A stretch of 64,000 bases of DNA from the NCBI RefSeq assembly GCF_964355755.1, contig NC_092670.1, positions 27,827,795 through 27,891,794 of the forward strand. The letters run 5' to 3'. The notes under the pieces are model-generated. The model was not told the origin of the DNA. It saw only the letters and a list, made by a program, of their open reading frames with translations, and did not search any database. This DNA comes from Antedon mediterranea (taxonomy: Eukaryota > Echinodermata > Crinoidea > Comatulida > Antedonidae). The position numbers were made by a program, and so were the translations under genes. Position 1 is the first letter of the stretch. Each line of letters opens with the position of its first letter. This document shows, one piece after another, positions 37,101-49,761 of the stretch.

Positions 37101-39728
37101 AATGCGATTTGAAGCTAGTTTAAGCACTTTGGTGTTTTTGTGTAACCAAGTTTTTTCGAAAATCACAAAAGGGTCTAAAATGTCTCAAAATGCGATTTGA
37201 AGCTATTCTGTACACTTTGATGTTTTTTTTGTTAACAAGTTTTTTCGAAAGTCACAAAATGGTCTAAAACGTCTCCAAATGCGATTTGAAGCTATTCTAA
37301 GCACTTTGGTGTTTTTATGTTAACAAGTTTTTTCGAAAATCACAAAATGGTGTAAAACGTCTCCAAATGCGATTTGAAGCTATTCTAAGCAATTTGGTGT
37401 TTTTATGTTAACAAGTTTTTTCGAAAATCACAAAATGGTGTAAAACGTCTCCAAATGCGATTTTAAGCTATTCTAAGCAATTTGGTGTTTTTTTATGTTA
37501 ACAAGTTTTTTCGAAAATCACAAAATGGTCTAAAACGTCTCCAAATGCGATTTGAAGCTATTCTGTACACTTTGCTGTTTTGTGAGAATAATTTTTGTCG
37601 AAATGCTCAAAATGGTCAAAAACGTTTTTAAATACGATATTAAGCTATTTTGTGCTCTTTGATGTTTTTGTGTGAAAAGTTTTATCGAAATGCTCAAAAT
37701 GGTCTAAAACGGTTTCTAATGTGATTTTAAGCACTTTGGTGTTTTTATGTTAACAAGTTTTTTCGAAAATCACAAAATGGTCTAAAACGTCTCCAAATGT
37801 GATTTGAAGCTATTCAAAACACTTTGGTGTTTTTATGTTAACAAGTTTTTTCGAAAATCACAAATTGGTCTAAAACGTCTCCAAATGCGATTTGAAGCTA
37901 TTTTAAGCACTTTGGTGTTTTTGTGTAACCAAGTTTTTTCGAAAATCACAAAAGGGTCTAAAATGTCTCAAAATGCGATTTGAAGCTATTCTGTACACTT
38001 TGATGTTTTTTTGTTAACAAGTTTTTTCGAAAGTCACAAAATGGTCTAAAACGTCTCCAAATGCGATTTGAAGCTATTCTAAGCACTTTGCTGTATTGTG
38101 TGAATAATTTTTGTCGAAATGCTCAAAATGGTCAAAAACGTTTTTAAATACGATATTAAGCTATTTTGTGCTCTTTGATGTTTTTGTGTGAAAAGTTTTA
38201 TCGAAATGCTCAAAATGGTCTAAAACGGTTTCTAATGTGATTTTAAGCACTTTGATGTTTTTATGTTAACAACTTTTTTAGAAAATCACAAAATGGTCTA
38301 AAACGTTTCCAAATGCGATTTGAAGCAATTCTAAGCACTTTGGTGTTTTTATGGTAACGAGTTTTTTTGAATATCACAAAATGGTCTAAAATGTCTCCAA
38401 ATGCGATTTGAAGCTTTTCTAAGCACTTTGGTGTTTTTATGTTAACAAGTTTTTTCGAAAATCACAAAATGGTCTAAAACGTCTCCAAATGCGATTTGAA
38501 GCTATTCTGTACACTTTGCTGTTTTGTGTGAATAATTTTTGTCGAAATGCTCAAAATGGTCAAAAACGTTTTTAAATACGATATTAAGCTATTTTGTGCT
38601 CTTTTATGTTTTTGTGTGAAAAGTTTTATCGAAATGCTCAAAATGGTCTAAAACGGTTTCTAATGTGATTTTAAGCACTTTGATGTTTTTATGTTAACAA
38701 CTTTTTTAGAAAATCACAAAATGGTCTAAAACGTCTCCAAATGCGATTTGAAGCAATTCTAAGCACTTTGGTGTTTTTATGGTAACGAGTTTTTTTGAAT
38801 ATCACAAAATGGTCTAAAATGTCTCCAAATGCGATTTGAAGCTTTTCTAAGCACTTTGGTGTTTTTATGGTAACGAGTTATTTCGAAAATCACAAAATGG
38901 TCTAAAACGTCTCCAAATGCGATTTGAAGCTATTCTGTACACTTTGCTGTTTTGTGTGAATAATTTTTGTCAAAATGCTCAAAATGGTCAAAAACGTTTT
39001 TAAATACTATATTAAGCTATTTTGTGCTCTTTGATGTTTTTGTGTGAAAAGTTTTATCGAAATGCTCAAAATGGTCTAAAACGGTTTCTAATGTGATTTT
39101 AAGCACTTTGATGTTTTTATGTTAACAACTTTTTTAGAAAATTACAAAATGGTGTAAAACGTCTCCAAATGCGATTTGAAGCTATTCTAAGCAATTTGGT
39201 GTTTTTATGTTAACAAGTTTTTTCGAAAATCACAAAATGGTCTAAAACGTCTCCAAATGCGATTTGAAGCTATTCTAAGCACTTTTGTGTTTTTATGTTA
39301 ACAAGTTTTTTCGAAAATCACAAAATGGTCTAAAATGTCTCCAAATGCGATTTGAAGCTTTTCTAAGCACTTTTGTGTTTTTATGTTTACAAGTTTTTTC
39401 GAAAATCACAAAATGGTCTAAAACGTCTCCAAATGCGATTTGAAGCTATTCTGTACACTTTGCTGTTTTGTGTGAATAATTTTTGTCAAAATGCTCAAAA
39501 TGGTCAAAAACGTTTTTAAATACTATATTAAGCTATTTTGTGTTCTTTGATGTTTTTATGTGAAAAATTTTATCGAAATGCTCAAAATGGTCTAAAACGG
39601 TTTCTAATGTGATTTTAAGAACTTTGATGTTTTTATGTTAAAAACTTTTTTAGAAAATCACAAAATGGTCTAAAACGTCTCCAAATGCGATTTGAAGCAA
39701 TTCTAAGCACTTTGGTGTTTTTATGTTA
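31344..39728 (+). repeat. 8.4-kb duplicated block, first copy (offset 10033)
   Basis: The block is nearly identical to 41377-49761. Marker pairs at exactly 10033 bp include 'gtctcaaaatgg' (34041/44074), 'tggggt' (36391/46424), 'ctagttt' (37115/47148) and 'acacgtttt' (39729/49762). By eye I noticed only a handful of single-base differences, for example 'aacatctcc' near 34323, 'aatggactaaa' near 36995 and 'acgtttcc' near 38307 in this copy. Homology stops abruptly at both ends, at monomer starts. Confidence 0.85.
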
Positions 39729-42700
39729 ACACGTTTTTTCGAAAATCACAAAATGGTCTACAACGTCTCCAAATGCGATTTGAAGATATTCTAAGCACTT
39801 TGGTGTTTTTATGTTAACAAGTTTTTTCGAAAATCACAAAGTGGTATAAAACGTCTCCAAATGCGATTTTAAGGTATTCTAAGCACTTTGGTGTTTTTAT
39901 GTTAACAAGTTTTTTCGAAAATCACAAAATGGTCTAAAACGTCTCCAAATGTGATTTGAAGCTATTCTAAACACTTTGGTGTTTTTATGTTAACAAGTTT
40001 TTTCGAAAATCACAAATTGGTCTAAAACGTCTCCAAATGCGATTTGAAGCTATTTTAAGCACTTTGGTGTTTTTGTGTAACCAAGTTTTTTCGAAAATCA
40101 CAAAAGGGTCTAAAATGTCTCAAAATGCGATTTGAAGCTATTCTGTACACTTTGATGTTTTTATGTTAACAACTTTTTTAGAAAATCACAAAATGGTCTA
40201 AAACGTCTCCAAATGCGATTTGAAGCAATTCTAAGCACTTTGGTGTTTTTATGGTAACGAGTTTTTTTGAATATCACAAAATGGTCTAAAATGTCTCCAA
40301 ATGCGATTTGAAGCTTTTCTAAGCACTTTGGTGTTTTTATGTTAACAAGTTTTTTCGAAAATCACAAAATGGTCTAAAACGTCTCCAAATGCGATTTGAA
40401 GCTATTCTGTACACTTTGCTGTTTTGTGTGAATAATTTTTGTCGAAATGCTCAAAATGGTCAAAAACGTTTTTAAATACGATATTAAGCTATTTTGTGCT
40501 CTTTGATGTTTTTGTGTGAAAAGTTTTATCGAAATGCTCAAAATGGTCTAAAACGGTTTCTAATGTGATTTTAAGCACTTTGATGTTTTTATGTTAACAA
40601 CTTTTTTAGAAAATCACAAAATGGTCTAAAACGTCTCCAAATGCGATTTGAAGCAATTCTAAGCACTTTGGTGTTTTTATGGTAACGAGTTTTTTTGAAT
40701 ATCACAAAATGGTCTAAAACGTCTCCAAATGCGATTTGAAGCTTTTCTAAGCACTTTGGTGTTTTTATGTTTACAAGTTTTTTCGAAAATCACAAAATGG
40801 TCTAAAACGGCTCCAAATACGATTTGAAGCTATTCTAAGCACTTTGGTGTTTTTATGTTAACAAGTTTTTTCGAAAATCACAAAATGGTCTAAAACGTCT
40901 CCAAATGCGATTTGAAGCTATTCTAAGCACTTTGGTGTTTTTATGTTAACAAGTTTTTTCGAAAATCACAAAATGGTGTAGAATGTCTCCAAATGCGATT
41001 TGAAGCTATTCTAAGCAATTTTGTGTTTTTATGTTAACAAGTTTTTTCGAAAATCACAAAATGGTGTAAAACGTCTCCAAATGCGATTTTAAGCTATTCT
41101 AAGCACTTTTGTGTTTTTATGTTAACAAGTTTTTTCGAAAATCACAAAATGGTCTAAAATGTCTCCAAATGCGATTTGAAGCTATTCTGTACACTTTGCT
41201 GTTTTGTGTGAATAATTTTTGTCAAAATGCTCAAAATGGTCAAAAACGTTTTTAAATACTATATTAAGCTATTTTGTGTTCTTTGATGTTTTTGTGTGAA
41301 AAGTTTTTTCGAAATGCTCAAAATGGTCTAAAACGGTTTCTAATGTGATTTTAAGCACTTTGATGTTTTTATGTTAACAACTTTTTTAGAAAATTACAAA
41401 ATGGTCTAAAACGTCTCCAAATGCAATTTGAAGCAATTCTAAGCACTTTGGTGTTTTTATGTTAACAAGTTTTTTCGAAAATCACAAAATGGTCTAAAAC
41501 GTCTCCAAATGCTATTTGAAGCTATTCTGTACACTTTGCTGTTTTGTGTGAATAATTTTTGTTGAAATGCTCAAAATGGTCAAAAACGTTTTTAAATACG
41601 ATATTAAGCTATTTTGTGCTCTTTGATGTTTTTGTGTGAAAAGTTTTATCGAAATGCTCAAAATGGTCTAAAACGGTTTCTAATGTGATTTTAAGCACTT
41701 TGGTGTTTTTATGTTAACAAGTTTTTTCGAAAATCACAAAATGGTCTAAAATGTCTCCAAATGCGATTTGAAGCTTTTCTAAGCACTTTGGTGTTTTTAT
41801 GTTAACAAGTTTTTTCGAAAATCACAAAATGGTCTAAAACGTCTCCAAATGTGATTTGAAGCTATTCTAAACACTTTGGTGTTTTTATGTTAACAAGTTT
41901 TTTCGAAAATCACAAATTGGTCTAAAACGTCTCCAAATGCGATTTGAAGCTATTTTAAGCACTTTGGTGTTTTTGTGTAACCAAGTTTTTTCGAAAATCA
42001 CAAAAGGGTCTAAAATGTCTCAAAATGCGATTTGAAGCTATTCTGTACACTTTGATGTTTTTATGTTAACAACTTTTTTAGAAAATCACAAAATGGTCTA
42101 AAACGTCTCCAAATGCGATTTGAAGCAATTCTAAGCACTTTGGTGTTTTTATGGTAACGAGTTTTTTTGAATATCACAAAATGGTCTAAAATGTCTCCAA
42201 ATGCGATTTGAAGCTATTCTAAGCACTTTGGTGTTTTTATGTTAACAAGTTTTTTCGAAAATCACAAAATGGTGTAAAACGTCTCCAAATGCGATTTGAA
42301 GCTATTCTAAGCACTTTGGTGTTTTTATGTTAACAAGTTTTTTCGAAAATCACAAAATGGTGTAAAACTTCTCCAAATACGATTTTAAGCTATTCTAAGC
42401 AATTTGGTGTTTTTATGTTAACAAGTTTTTTCGAAAATCACAAAATGGTCTAAAACGTCTCCAAATGCGATTTGAAGCTATTCTGTACACTTTGCTGTTT
42501 TGTGTGAATAATTTTTGTTGAAATGCTCAAAATGGTCAAAAACGTTTTTAAATACTATATTAAGCTATTTTGTGTTCTTTGATGTTTTTGTGTGAAAAGT
42601 TTTATCGAAATGCTCAAAATGGTCTAAAACGGTTTCTAATGTGATTTTAAGCACTTTGATGTTTTTATGTTAACAACTTTTTTAGAAAATCACAAAATGG

Positions 42701-44924
42701 TCTAAAACGTCTCCAAATGCGATTTGAAGCAATTCTAAGCACTTTGGTGTTTTTATGGTAACGAGTTTTTTTGAATATCACAAAATGGTCTAAAACGTCT
42801 CCAAATGCGATTTGAAGCTTTTCTAAGCACTTTGGTGTTTTTATGTTTACAAGTTTTTTCGAAAATCACAAAATGGTCTAAAACGGCTCCAAATACGATT
42901 TGAAGCTATTCTAAGCACTTTGGTGTTTTTATGTTAACAAGTTTTTTCGAAAATCACAAAATGGTCTAAAACGTCTCCAAATGCGATTTGAAGCTATTCT
43001 AAGCACTTTGGTGTTTTTATGTTAACAAGTTTTTTCGAAAATCACAAAATGGTGTAAAACATCTCCAAATGCGATTTGAAGCTATTCTAAGCAATTTTGT
43101 GTTTTTATGTTAACAAGTTTTTTCGAAAATCACAAAATGGTCTAAAACGTCTCCAAATGCGATTTGAAGCTATTCTAAGCACTTTTGTGTTTTTATGTTA
43201 ACAAGTTTTTTCGAAAATCACAAAATGGTCTAAAATGTCTCAAAATGCGATTTGAAGCTATTCTGTACACTTTGCTGTTTTGTGTGAATAATTTTTGTCA
43301 AAATGCTCAAAATGGTCAAAAACGTTTTTAAATACTATATTAAGCTATTTTGTGTTCTTTGATGTTTTTGTGTGAAAAGTTTTTTCGAAATGCTCAAAAT
43401 GGTCTAAAACGGTTTCTAATGTGATTTTAAGCACTTTGATGTTTTTATGTTAACAACTTTTTTAGAAAATTACAAAATGGTCTAAAACGTCTCCAAATGC
43501 AATTTGAAGCAATTCTAAGCACTTTGGTGTTTTTATGTTAACAAGTTTTTTCGAAAATCACAAAATGGTCTAAAACGTCTCCAAATGCGATTTGAAGCTA
43601 TTCTGTACACTTTGCTGTTTTGTGTGAATAATTTTTGTTGAAATGCTCAAAATGGTCAAAAACGTTTTTAAATACGATATTAAGCTATTTTGTGCTCTTT
43701 GATGTTTTTGTGTGAAAAGTTTTATCGAAATGCTCAAAATGGTCTAAAACGGTTTCTAATGTGATTTTAAGCACTTTGGTGTTTTTATGTTAACAAGTTT
43801 TTTCGAAAATCACAAAATGGTCTAAAACGTCTCCAAATGTGATTTGAAGCTATTCTAAACACTTTGGTGTTTTTATGTTAACAAGTTTTTTCGAAAATCA
43901 CAAATTGGTCTAAAACGTCTCCAAATGCGATTTGAAGCTATTTTAAGCACTTTGGTGTTTTTGTGTAACCAAGTTTTTTCGAAAATCACAAAAGGGTCTA
44001 AAATGTCTCAAAATGCGATTTGAAGCTATTCTGTACACTTTGATGTTTTTTTGTTAACAAGTTTTTTCGAAAGTCTCAAAATGGTCTAAAAAGTCTCCAA
44101 ATGCGATTTGAAGCTATTCTAAGCACTTTGGTGTTTTTATGTTAACAAGTTTTATCGAAAATCACAAAATGGTGTAAAACGTCTCCAAATGCGATTTGAA
44201 GCTATTCTAAGCACTTTGGTGTTTTTATGTTAACAAGTTTTTTCGAAAATCACAAAATGGTGTAAAACGTCTCCAAATGCGATTTTAAGCTATTCTAAGC
44301 AATTTGGTGTTTTTATGTTAACAAGTTTTTTCGAAAATCACAAAATGGTCTAAAACGTCTCCAAATGCGATTTGAAGCTATTCTGTACACTTTGCTGTTT
44401 TGTGAGAATAATTTTTGTCGAAATGCTCAAAATGGTCAAAAACGTTTTTAAATACGATATTAAGCTATTTTGTGCTCTTTGATGTTTTTGTGTGAAAAGT
44501 TTTATCGAAATGCTCAAAATGGTCTAAAACGGTTTCTAATGTGATTTTAAGCACTTTGATGTTTTTATGTTAACAACTTTTTTAGAAAATTACAAAATGG
44601 TGTAAAACGTCTCCAAATGCGATTTGAAGCTATTCTAAGCAATTTCGTGTTTTTATGTTAACAAGTTTTTTCGAAAATCACAAAATGGTCTAAAACGTCT
44701 CCAAATGCGATTTGAAGCTATTCTAAGCACTTTTGTGTTTTTATGTTAACAAGTTTTTTCGAAAATCACAAAATGGTCTAAAATGTCTCCAAATGCGATT
44801 TTAAGGTATTCTAAGCACTTTGGTGTTTTTATGTTAACAAGTTTTTTCGAAAATCACAAAATGGTCTAAAACGTCTCCAAATGCGATTTGAAGCTATTCT
44901 AAGCACTTTGGTGTTTTTATGTTA
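34892..44924 (+). repeat. Super-repeat copy 3 (10.0 kb)
   Basis: It follows copy 2 and carries the same private markers in the same order: 'gaaactattc' near 36330, 'tggggt' at 36391, 'ctagttt' at 37115, 'ctgtattg' near 38094 and 'gtgtagaatg' at 40976. All lie 15744 or 15745 bp after their partners in copy 2. It shares 'acgtttccaaatg' (near 38307) with copy 2 but not with copies 4 and 5. It has only one version of the segment that is duplicated at 1472 and 4240 bp in copy 2. Confidence 0.75.
35068..42848 (+). repeat. 7.8-kb duplicated block, second copy (offset 15744)
   Basis: Partner of 19324-27103. Differences noticed: 'gttttttcgaaatgc' near 36720 against 'gttttatcg', 'gtgaaaaatttta' near 39562, and 'atgtctccaaatg' near 41160 against 'atgtctcaaaatg'. 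At 42751 it has the ancestral T where the partner has C in 'ggtgtcttt'. Confidence 0.84.
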
Positions 44925-47900
44925 ACAAGTTTTTTCGAAAATCACAAAATGGTGTAAAACTTCTCCAAATACGATTTTAAGCTATTCTAAGCAATTTGGT
45001 GTTTTTATGTTAACAAGTTTTTTCGAAAATCACAAAATGGTATAAAACGTCTCCAAATACGATTTGAAGCAATTCTAAGCACTTTGGTGTTTTTATGTTA
45101 ACAAGTTTTTTCGAAAATTACAAAATGGTATAAAACGTCTCCAAATGCGATTTGAAGATTTTCTAAGCACTTTGGTGTTTTTATGTTTACAAGTTTTTTC
45201 GAAAATCACAAAATGGTCTAAAACGTCTCCAAATGCGATTTGAAGCTATTCTGTACACTTTGCTGTTTTGTGTGAATAATTTTGTCAAAATGCTCAAAAT
45301 GGTCAAAAACGTTTTTAAATACTATATTAAGCTATTTTGTGTTCTTTGATGTTTTTGTGTGAAAAGTTTTATCGAAATGCTCAAAATGGTCTAAAACGGT
45401 TTCTAATGAAATGATTTTAAGAACTTTGATGTTTTTATGTTAACAACTTTTTTAGAAAATCACAAAATGGTCTAAAACGTCTCCAAATGCGATTTGAAGC
45501 AATTCTAAGCACTTTGGTGTTTTTATGTTAACAAGTTTTTTCGAAAATCACAAAATGGTATAAAACCTCTCCAAATGCGATTTTAAGGTATTCTAAGCAC
45601 TTTGGTGTTTTTATGTTAACAAGTTTTTTCGAAAATCACAAAATGGTCTAAAACGTCTACAAATGCGATTTGAAGCTATTCTAAGCACTTTGGTGTTTTT
45701 ATGTTAACAAGTTTTTTCGAAAATCACAAAATGGTATAAAACGTCTCCAAATGAGATTTTAAGGTATTCTAAGCACTTTGGTGTTTTTATGTTAACAAGT
45801 TTTTTCGAAAATCACAAAATGGTCTAAAACGTCTACAAATGCGATTTGAAGCTATTCTAAGCACTTTGGTGTTTTTATGTTAACAAGTTTTTTCGAAAAT
45901 CACAAAATGGTCTAAAACGTCTCCAAATGCGATTTGAAGCTATTCTGTACACTTTGCTGTTTTGTGTGAATAATTTTTGTCGAAATGCTCAAAATGGTCA
46001 AAAACGTTTTTAAATACGATATTAAGCTATTTTGTGCTCTTTGATGTTTTTGTGTGAAAAGTTTTATCGAAATGCTCAAAATGGTCTAAAACGGTTTCTA
46101 ATGTGATTTTAAGCACTTTGATGTTTTTATGTTAACAACTTTTTTAGAAAATCACAAAATGGTCTAAAACGTCTCCAAATGCGATTTGAAGCAATTCTAA
46201 GCACTTTGGTGTTTTTATGGTAACGAGTTTTTTTGAATATCACAAAATGGTCTAAAATGTCTCCAAATGCGATTTGAAGCTATTCTGTACACTTTGATGT
46301 TTTTTTGTTAACAAGTTTTTTCGAAAGTCACAAAATGGTCTAAAACGTCTCCAAATGCGATTTGAAACTATTCTAAGCACTTTGGTGTTTTTATGTTAAC
46401 AAGTTTTTTCGAAAATCACAAAATGGGGTAAAACGTCTCCAAATGCGATTTGAAGCTATTCTAAGCACTTTGGTGTTTTTATGTTAACAAGTTTTTTCGA
46501 AAATCACAAAATGGTGTAAAACTTCTCCAAATACGATTTTAAGCTATTCTAAGCAATTTGGTGTTTTTATGTTAACAAGTTTTTTCGAAAATCACAAAAT
46601 GGTCTAAAACGTCTCCAAATGCGATTTGAAGCTATTCTGTACACTTTGCTGTTTTGTGTGAATAATTTTTGTTGAAATGCTCAAAATGGTCAAAAACGTT
46701 TTTAAATACTATATTAAGCTATTTTGTGCTCTTTGATGTTTTTGTGTGAAAAGTTTTATCGAAATGCTCAAAATGGTCTAAAACGGTTTCTAATGTGATT
46801 TTAAGCACTTTGATGTTTTTATGTTAACAACTTTTTTAGAAAATTACAAAATGGTGTAAAACGTCTCCAAATGCGATTTGAAGCTATTCTAAGCACTTTG
46901 GTGTTTTTATGGTAACGAGTTTTTTTGAATATCACAAAATGGTCTAAAATGTCTCCAAATGCGATTTGAAGCTTTTCTAAGCACTTTGGTGTTTTTATGT
47001 TAACAAGTTTTTTCGAAAATCACAAAATGGTCTAAAACGTCTCCAAATGTGATTTGAAGCTATTCTAAACACTTTGGTGTTTTTATGTTAACAAGTTTTT
47101 TCGAAAATCACAAATTGGTCTAAAACGTCTCCAAATGCGATTTGAAGCTAGTTTAAGCACTTTGGTGTTTTTGTGTAACCAAGTTTTTTCGAAAATCACA
47201 AAAGGGTCTAAAATGTCTCAAAATGCGATTTGAAGCTATTCTGTACACTTTGATGTTTTTTTTGTTAACAAGTTTTTTCGAAAGTCACAAAATGGTCTAA
47301 AACGTCTCCAAATGCGATTTGAAGCTATTCTAAGCACTTTGGTGTTTTTATGTTAACAAGTTTTTTCGAAAATCACAAAATGGTGTAAAACGTCTCCAAA
47401 TGCGATTTGAAGCTATTCTAAGCAATTTGGTGTTTTTATGTTAACAAGTTTTTTCGAAAATCACAAAATGGTGTAAAACGTCTCCAAATGCGATTTTAAG
47501 CTATTCTAAGCAATTTGGTGTTTTTTTATGTTAACAAGTTTTTTCGAAAATCACAAAATGGTCTAAAACGTCTCCAAATGCGATTTGAAGCTATTCTGTA
47601 CACTTTGCTGTTTTGTGAGAATAATTTTTGTCGAAATGCTCAAAATGGTCAAAAACGTTTTTAAATACGATATTAAGCTATTTTGTGCTCTTTGATGTTT
47701 TTGTGTGAAAAGTTTTATCGAAATGCTCAAAATGGTCTAAAACGGTTTCTAATGTGATTTTAAGCACTTTGGTGTTTTTATGTTAACAAGTTTTTTCGAA
47801 AATCACAAAATGGTCTAAAACGTCTCCAAATGTGATTTGAAGCTATTCAAAACACTTTGGTGTTTTTATGTTAACAAGTTTTTTCGAAAATCACAAATTG

Positions 47901-49761
47901 GTCTAAAACGTCTCCAAATGCGATTTGAAGTTATTTTAAGCACTTTGGTGTTTTTGTGTAACCAAGTTTTTTCGAAAATCACAAAAGGGTCTAAAATGTC
48001 TCAAAATGCGATTTGAAGCTATTCTGTACACTTTGATGTTTTTTTGTTAACAAGTTTTTTCGAAAGTCACAAAATGGTCTAAAACGTCTCCAAATGCGAT
48101 TTGAAGCTATTCTAAGCACTTTGCTGTATTGTGTGAATAATTTTTGTCGAAATGCTCAAAATGGTCAAAAACGTTTTTAAATACGATATTAAGCTATTTT
48201 GTGCTCTTTGATGTTTTTGTGTGAAAAGTTTTATCGAAATGCTCAAAATGGTCTAAAACGGTTTCTAATGTGATTTTAAGCACTTTGATGTTTTTATGTT
48301 AACAACTTTTTTAGAAAATCACAAAATGGTCTAAAACGTCTCCAAATGCGATTTGAAGCAATTCTAAGCACTTTGGTGTTTTTATGGTAACGAGTTTTTT
48401 TGAATATCACAAAATGGTCTAAAATGTCTCCAAATGCGATTTGAAGCTTTTCTAAGCACTTTGGTGTTTTTATGTTAACAAGTTTTTTCGAAAATCACAA
48501 AATGGTCTAAAACGTCTCCAAATGCGATTTGAAGCTATTCTGTACACTTTGCTGTTTTGTGTGAATAATTTTTGTCGAAATGCTCAAAATGGTCAAAAAC
48601 GTTTTTAAATACGATATTAAGCTATTTTGTGCTCTTTTATGTTTTTGTGTGAAAAGTTTTATCGAAATGCTCAAAATGGTCTAAAACGGTTTCTAATGTG
48701 ATTTTAAGCACTTTGATGTTTTTATGTTAACAACTTTTTTAGAAAATCACAAAATGGTCTAAAACGTCTCCAAATGCGATTTGAAGCAATTCTAAGCACT
48801 TTGGTGTTTTTATGGTAACGAGTTTTTTTGAATATCACAAAATGGTCTAAAATGTCTCCAAATGCGATTTGAAGCTTTTCTAAGCACTTTGGTGTTTTTA
48901 TGGTAACGAGTTATTTCGAAAATCACAAAATGGTCTAAAACGTCTCCAAATGCGATTTGAAGCTATTCTGTACACTTTGCTGTTTTGTGTGAATAATTTT
49001 TGTCAAAATGCTCAAAATGGTCAAAAACGTTTTTAAATACTATATTAAGCTATTTTGTGCTCTTTGATGTTTTTGTGTGAAAAGTTTTATCGAAATGCTC
49101 AAAATGGTCTAAAACGGTTTCTAATGTGATTTTAAGCACTTTGATGTTTTTATGTTAACAACTTTTTTAGAAAATTACAAAATGGTGTAAAACGTCTCCA
49201 AATGCGATTTGAAGCTATTCTAAGCAATTTGGTGTTTTTATGTTAACAAGTTTTTTCGAAAATCACAAAATGGTCTAAAACGTCTCCAAATGCGATTTGA
49301 AGCTATTCTAAGCACTTTTGTGTTTTTATGTTAACAAGTTTTTTCGAAAATCACAAAATGGTCTAAAATGTCTCCAAATGCGATTTGAAGCTTTTCTAAG
49401 CACTTTTGTGTTTTTATGTTTACAAGTTTTTTCGAAAATCACAAAATCGTCTAAAACGTCTCCAAATGCGATTTGAAGCTATTCTGTACACTTTGCTGTT
49501 TTGTGTGAATAATTTTTGTCAAAATGCTCAAAATGGTCAAAAACGTTTTTAAATACTATATTAAGCTATTTTGTGTTCTTTGATGTTTTTATGTGAAAAG
49601 TTTTATCGAAATGCTCAAAATGGTCTAAAACGGTTTCTAATGTGATTTTAAGAACTTTGATGTTTTTATGTTAAAAACTTTTTTAGAAAATCACAAAATG
49701 GTCTAAAACGTCTCCAAATGCGATTTGAAGCAATTCTAAGCACTTTGGTGTTTTTATGTTA
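41377..49761 (+). repeat. 8.4-kb duplicated block, second copy (offset 10033)
   Basis: Partner of 31344-39728. The two copies diverge to the left of 41377, where a C unit precedes here but a plain A unit precedes in the partner. They diverge again at about 49790, where this copy reads 'ggtctaaaacg' against 'ggtctacaacg' in the partner. A single-base difference specific to this copy is 'aaaatcgtct' near 49447. Confidence 0.85.
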
